Assembly (NCBI RefSeq): GCF_035818635.1
Contig: NZ_JAYLLH010000001.1
Location: forward strand, 62,001 to 126,000
Reading direction: 5' to 3'
From: Mesobacterium_A hydrothermale
GTDB lineage: Bacteria; Pseudomonadota; Alphaproteobacteria; Rhodobacterales; Rhodobacteraceae
DNA: 64,000 nt
The position numbers and the translations under genes were made by a program. Below are positions 60,483 to 64,000 of the stretch, piece after piece. Each line of letters opens with the position of its first letter. The stretch's first letter is position 1. The notes beneath the pieces were generated by a model, which saw nothing but the letters and a program-made list of their open reading frames with translations, had not been told where the DNA came from and ran no database searches.

Positions 60483-61406
60483 ATGACCGATTGGACGGCA
60501 GAGATCGACGCGGCGGCAACACGGATCGCGGGACATGCGCAGATCACTCCGGTGATGGAAAGCGCGGCCCTGGGGCTGCCCTGTGCGGTGGCGCTGAAGC
60601 TGGAGCAGTTGCAGCACACCGGCAGCTTCAAGGCGCGGGGGGCGTTCAACACGCTTGTGGCGTCAGATGTGCCGGCGGCCGGTGTCGTCGCGGCCTCGGG
60701 GGGCAATCACGGGGCGGCGGTCGGCTATGCCGCGCGGTCGCTGGGGTATCCGGCGCGGATCTATGTGCCGGAACTGGCGGGGCCCGCGAAAATCGCGCTG
60801 ATCGAACGGACAGGGGCCGATCTGACGGTGGTTCCGGGCGAATATGCCGATGCGCTGGACATGGCCCGGCGGTGGGAGGACGAGCAGGGTGCGATGCAGA
60901 TCCACGCTTATGACGCGCCTGCGACGGTGGCCGGGCAGGGTACGGTGATGCGGGAATGGGAAGCGCAGGGGCTGCAGGCCGACACGGTGCTGATCGCGGT
61001 GGGCGGTGGCGGGCTGATCGCCGGCGCGCTGGCGTGGCTGCAGGGGCGGCGCAAGGTCGTGGCGGTGGAGCCCGCGACCTGCAACACGCTGTCGGCGGCG
61101 CTGACCGCCGGCGCGCCGGTGGATGTGCCGGTTTCGGGCGTGGCCGCCAACGCGCTGGGGGCGCGGCGGATCGGGGCGATCTGCTTTGGTCTGGCGCAGA
61201 CCCATGGCGTGACAAGCGTCGAGGTGACGGATGCCGCCATCGTCGATGCGCAAAAGCGGCTGTGGCAGGCGCACCGGCTGCTGGTAGAGCCGGCGGGCGC
61301 TACGGCGCTGGCGGCGCTGACCTCGGGCGCATACACACCCGAACCGGGGGAAAAAGTCGCCGTGCTGGTCTGCGGCGGCAACATCGCGCCGGACCCGCTG
61401 GGCTGA
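60483..61406 (+). CDS. PLP-dependent threonine/serine dehydratase-like protein
   Basis: The 307-residue protein starts at Met 60483. PLP-binding Lys50 is in GSFKARGAFN, and the phosphate-binding glycine loop is VGGGGLIAG. Asn of ASGGNHGAAVG is also present. It is a fold-type II lyase without the regulatory C-terminal ACT domain of IlvA, so it may be a serine/threonine dehydratase, a serine racemase or a related enzyme. It lies 80 bases before dapD on the same strand; an operon is possible. Confidence 0.9.
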   Translation: MTDWTAEIDAAATRIAGHAQITPVMESAALGLPCAVALKLEQLQHTGSFKARGAFNTLVASDVPAAGVVAASGGNHGAAVGYAARSLGYPARIYVPELAGPAKIALIERTGADLTVVPGEYADALDMARRWEDEQGAMQIHAYDAPATVAGQGTVMREWEAQGLQADTVLIAVGGGGLIAGALAWLQGRRKVVAVEPATCNTLSAALTAGAPVDVPVSGVAANALGARRIGAICFGLAQTHGVTSVEVTDAAIVDAQKRLWQAHRLLVEPAGATALAALTSGAYTPEPGEKVAVLVCGGNIAPDPLG

Positions 61407-61486
61407 CGCGCGGTTTCTTCGCATTGTCTGCCACCGGTTGCGCGGCTATAGGGCGTCCAACATCAGATTCACCGGGAGGGTCCCCA

Positions 61487-62314
61487 ATGTCCAACGCACA
61501 GCTTGAAACCGCCATCGAAGCCGCCTGGGAGGCGCGTGACACCATCACCCCGATGACCGGTGGCGAAACCCGCGAAGCCATCGAGGATACGCTGAACGCG
61601 CTGGACAGCGGCGCGCTGCGCGTGGCCGAGAAAATGGAGAACGGCGACTGGCATGTGAACCAGTGGGCCAAGAAGGCCGTGCTGCTGGGGTTCCGCATCA
61701 AGGGCATGGAAATCCACGACAACGGCCCGCAAGGGTCCGGCTGGTGGGACAAGGTCGACAGCAAGTTCAAGGGCTGGGGTGACACCCAGTGGAAGGCGGC
61801 CGGGTTCCGCGCCGTGCCGAATTGCGTGGTGCGCAAGTCGGCCTATATCGCGCCGGGCGTGGTGCTGATGCCGTCCTTCGTGAACCTGGGCGCCTATGTC
61901 GACGAAGGCACCATGGTGGACACCTGGGCCACCGTGGGCAGTTGCGCCCAGATCGGCAAGAACGTGCACCTGTCGGGCGGTGTCGGGATCGGTGGTGTGC
62001 TGGAACCGATGCAGGCAGGCCCCACCATCATCGAGGACAACTGTTTCATCGGTGCGCGGTCCGAGGTGGTCGAGGGCTGCATCGTGCGCGAAGGCTCGGT
62101 CCTGGGTATGGGCGTGTTCATCGGCAAATCCACCAAGATCGTCGACCGCGAAACCGGTGACGTGATGTACGGCGAAGTGCCGCCCTATTCGGTGGTTGTC
62201 GCGGGCTCCATGCCGTCGAAGAACGGCATCAACCTGTATTGCGCGGTGATTGTGAAGCGGGTGGACGAGCGGACCCGGTCCAAGACCGGTATCAACGAAC
62301 TGCTGCGCGACTGA
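61487..62314 (+). CDS. dapD: Tetrahydrodipicolinate N-succinyltransferase
   Basis: The 275-residue protein starts at ATG 61487 with GGGAGGG upstream. The N-terminal helical domain is followed by the left-handed beta-helix of hexapeptide repeats (APGVVLMPSFVNLGAYVDEG, then GSCAQIGKNVHLSGGVGIGG). The catalytic Asp and Glu are in the VDEGTMVDTWATVG segment. It transfers succinyl from succinyl-CoA in the lysine/mDAP pathway. The length is the usual one. It works upstream of DapC/DapE, which are absent from the window. A small hypothetical gene follows. Confidence 0.97.
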   Translation: MSNAQLETAIEAAWEARDTITPMTGGETREAIEDTLNALDSGALRVAEKMENGDWHVNQWAKKAVLLGFRIKGMEIHDNGPQGSGWWDKVDSKFKGWGDTQWKAAGFRAVPNCVVRKSAYIAPGVVLMPSFVNLGAYVDEGTMVDTWATVGSCAQIGKNVHLSGGVGIGGVLEPMQAGPTIIEDNCFIGARSEVVEGCIVREGSVLGMGVFIGKSTKIVDRETGDVMYGEVPPYSVVVAGSMPSKNGINLYCAVIVKRVDERTRSKTGINELLRD

Positions 62315-62373
62315 TCGCACAGACGGGGGCAGGGTGGGTTTGAAACCTGCCCTGCGCCGACAAGGGGGCACGC

Positions 62374-62709
62374 ATGTCCAAGGACAAACCAGCGAAGAAA
62401 CAGCAGGTCTATACCCTGCTGGTGCAGGTCGGGCGCAAGAAGGACGACGGGCTGCCCAAGGGCAGCACCGGCGCCGCGCTGATGTGTTATGCCAGCGGCG
62501 TGGACGAGGCCGAAGCGGTGCGCGAAACCGTGGCGATCCTGAAGCAGGCCGATCTGGCGCCGCTGGACGTGACCGGCTACGGCACCGAGGACGAGCGCCG
62601 CGCCCAAGGCCACGTGATCGACGAGGAAGAGGCCGCGCTGATGGCACGCGCGCTGGAAGAAAACAGCGTCATCGTTGCGCAGATGACCCCGTTTTTCGAC
62701 AAGGACTGA
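62374..62709 (+). CDS. Conserved hypothetical protein after dapD (111 aa)
   Basis: The 111-residue protein is a soluble alpha/beta fold. It opens MSKDKPAKKQQVYTLLVQVGRKKDDGLPKG and contains SVIVAQMTPFFDKD at the end. The pattern VYTLLVQVG, VRETVAILKQADLAPLDVTGYG and EEAALMARALEENS looks like a ferredoxin-like fold, a conserved alphaproteobacterial companion of dapD that I cannot name. It is probably cotranscribed with dapD (59 bases between). It ends 4 bases before the convergent Hint gene. Confidence 0.75.
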   Translation: MSKDKPAKKQQVYTLLVQVGRKKDDGLPKGSTGAALMCYASGVDEAEAVRETVAILKQADLAPLDVTGYGTEDERRAQGHVIDEEEAALMARALEENSVIVAQMTPFFDKD

Positions 62710-62713
62710 GCGT

Positions 62714-63787
62714 TCAGGCCGCGCGGGTCGCGGCCAGCGACGCGGTTTCGGTTGCGCCCAGCAGCGGATAGGGCGACGGCCCGTGTTCCGGCAGCAAGTG
62801 CAGCGGGCCCTGCGCCAGAAGGCTTTGTTCCAGCCGGTCCTTCTGTCGCCGGATGCGGCCGATGTTCAGTGTATCGAGCGGCACGCCATGGCACAGCACC
62901 GCAACCGGTTCGGGCAGGACAAGCTGGGCAAGGTTGACGAAAGGCGCGCGGTGCGGCGCGTCATCGGTCTGCGCAAAGCCGCGTGGCAGGTTCGAGATCG
63001 CAAGGCGCACGGCATCAGCGCCATAATCATACTCCACATCGCCCCCGGTCACCACCAGCCGCTGCTGCGGCGTGGCGACCAGATCGCGCTTCAGCCCGAA
63101 ATGGGGCGCGCGCAGCCGGACCGGGCGGAAACTGCCGACTGCCGGAACGGACCGCCGGACGACCTGCAACACCGGCATCACCGCGCCGGACAAGGTGCGC
63201 ACCGTGTCACCCGGCTTGAGCTGTTTCAGCGGCACCGGGCCGTGCGGCGTGTCGATCGCGGTGTCGTCATGCAGCGACGGGGCCGGTCCGATGGGTTCGA
63301 CCCCGTCAGAGACCGCCATGAACCCGGCCTGCGCAGCCAGCCCGTTCAGGTGCCGTTCGCGCGCCAGCGCCCACATGTCCGACAGCATCAGCGCGGCCGG
63401 GGCGCGACCCATCGCATAATGCAGGCTGTCGTCATCGGGGTTCTCGACGGCCAGGCGCGAAACATTGGCCGGACTGTCCCAGGAGAAACTGATCCGCAGC
63501 CGCGCCGGATCGCCGGTCAGCGGCAGCGAGGCGTGGAACACGTCGCGCCCCACGGTGATAACCAGAACGATGCCCATCGCCGGCACCCATTGCAGGGAAA
63601 ACAGGCCCTGTGCGCCTTCGGTGCGGGTCATCCGCAGCAGGGTGGGGCCGGTGGCCAGCGTCGGCGCGGGTGTTTCGACAATCAGCGTGCCGCGCGGGAT
63701 CGCCTGTTCCACCCCTTTCAACCGTCGCGCCGCCAGTTGCGGGGCAATCCAGCTTTGGCCGTCGCCGTCGAATGATAACCAGCCCAT
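62714..63787 (-). CDS. Hint-domain protein with altered nucleophile
   Basis: The 357-residue protein starts at Met 63787 behind AAGGA. The N-terminal half is a domain of unknown function (about residues 1-165) common in Rhodobacteraceae. Then comes a Hint domain: TAIDTPHGPVPLKQLKPGDTV. Compared with the typical opening CFTRGTLIETPDGPVP, the alignment puts Ser (PSLHDDT) where Cys normally stands. In the later box, PQQR replaces the usual PQHR. The domain may therefore not self-splice or cleave. It is transcribed alone and divergent from a gene that begins at the window edge. Confidence 0.85.
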   Translation of the reverse strand: MGWLSFDGDGQSWIAPQLAARRLKGVEQAIPRGTLIVETPAPTLATGPTLLRMTRTEGAQGLFSLQWVPAMGIVLVITVGRDVFHASLPLTGDPARLRISFSWDSPANVSRLAVENPDDDSLHYAMGRAPAALMLSDMWALARERHLNGLAAQAGFMAVSDGVEPIGPAPSLHDDTAIDTPHGPVPLKQLKPGDTVRTLSGAVMPVLQVVRRSVPAVGSFRPVRLRAPHFGLKRDLVATPQQRLVVTGGDVEYDYGADAVRLAISNLPRGFAQTDDAPHRAPFVNLAQLVLPEPVAVLCHGVPLDTLNIGRIRRQKDRLEQSLLAQGPLHLLPEHGPSPYPLLGATETASLAATRAA

Positions 63788-63991
63788 GCCTGTGTCCTTC
63801 TGCTTGCCGCCGTGCGGACAAATCGGAAAAATCGTCAGTCTTGAAAACGCTGCCCGGCCGTGAACGGCTCTTTTTATGCTGGGTTGTGTAGCACAAGCCC
63901 GAGTCTCGCCCAAGCAGAATTGCGGTTGCGGTTTGCAGCGGATCGCCAGACCGGGTAGCAAATGGGCAAAGCTGACCAAGGACATCTGCCC

Positions 63992-64000
63992 ATGACGCCG
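63992..64000 (+). CDS. Possible start of the next gene (truncated at window end)
   Basis: ATG 63992 with AAGGA at 63978-63982 opens a frame that runs out of the window after three codons. Too little is visible to name it. Confidence 0.3.

Overview
The window is GC-rich (low-to-mid 60s % by eye), densely coding DNA from an alphaproteobacterium of the Roseobacter/Rhodobacteraceae type. The grounds are: a 1151-residue SMC starting at TTG, a zur-znuCB operon overlapping by ATGA and divergent from znuA, DinB with an N-terminal Cys4 finger, a PAN-bearing alpha-2-macroglobulin next to pbpC, a Hint-domain protein, a DUF3775 protein, and short ATGA/TGATG overlaps between many genes. No rRNA, tRNA, CRISPR array, intact insertion sequence or phage was seen.

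Layout. 1-7523: an envelope caspase-like cluster on the + strand. It holds a c-heme/DUF4384 protein (5' end outside the window), an OmpA-family protein, a caspase-DUF4384 protein, and two paralogous caspase proteins with different C-terminal modules (LprI-like versus SH3b). The LprI-type gene is interrupted by an in-frame TAG. 7525-10645: zinc uptake (znuA divergent from zur-znuC-znuB) with two Zur-like boxes. 10661-18872: smc, a GNAT acetyltransferase, a small lipoprotein, a multipass membrane protein and a FadR-type regulator sharing a promoter motif, and an FMN glutamate-synthase-like protein. 18969-26820: DUF302, fasciclin, PhzF, clpB with a heat-shock promoter, pyrF, NUDIX and dinB. 26821-27890: a 46-base poly-C run, a DUF3775 gene and an AT-richer gene-free stretch. 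27889-31316: a four-gene lipid/flavoprotein cluster (FAD oxidoreductase, DUF1365, DUF3833, SDR). 31501-34731 and on to 40157: thiolase, pbpC and alpha-2-macroglobulin. 40296-50283: hybrid histidine kinase, yaaA, recQ, yggT, thioesterase, MFS, mepA, phytase-like esterase and a yhhQ-type transporter. 50284-50627: an unusual small transcription unit with an extreme Shine-Dalgarno. 50628-64000: arfB, agmatinase-like, an NlpC/P60 plus M17 peptidase pair, an HPt-like protein, carbonic anhydrase, asd, a FlaA1/CapD-type epimerase, LOG protein, PLP dehydratase, dapD and a Hint protein.

Functional grouping. The left end looks like a secreted protease/sensor module: three His-Cys caspase folds, each with its own signal peptide, beside a peptidoglycan-binding OmpA protein and a heme protein. 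PbpC and the macroglobulin form the classical periplasmic defence pair. asd and dapD belong to lysine/peptidoglycan precursor synthesis. Several stress and repair genes (clpB, dinB, recQ, yaaA, arfB) are scattered through the window. The most unusual points are the caspase cluster with its stop-split member and a shared RGISIEAA motif, and the 18-codon ORF whose leader is an 18-base complement of the typical alphaproteobacterial 16S rRNA 3' end.
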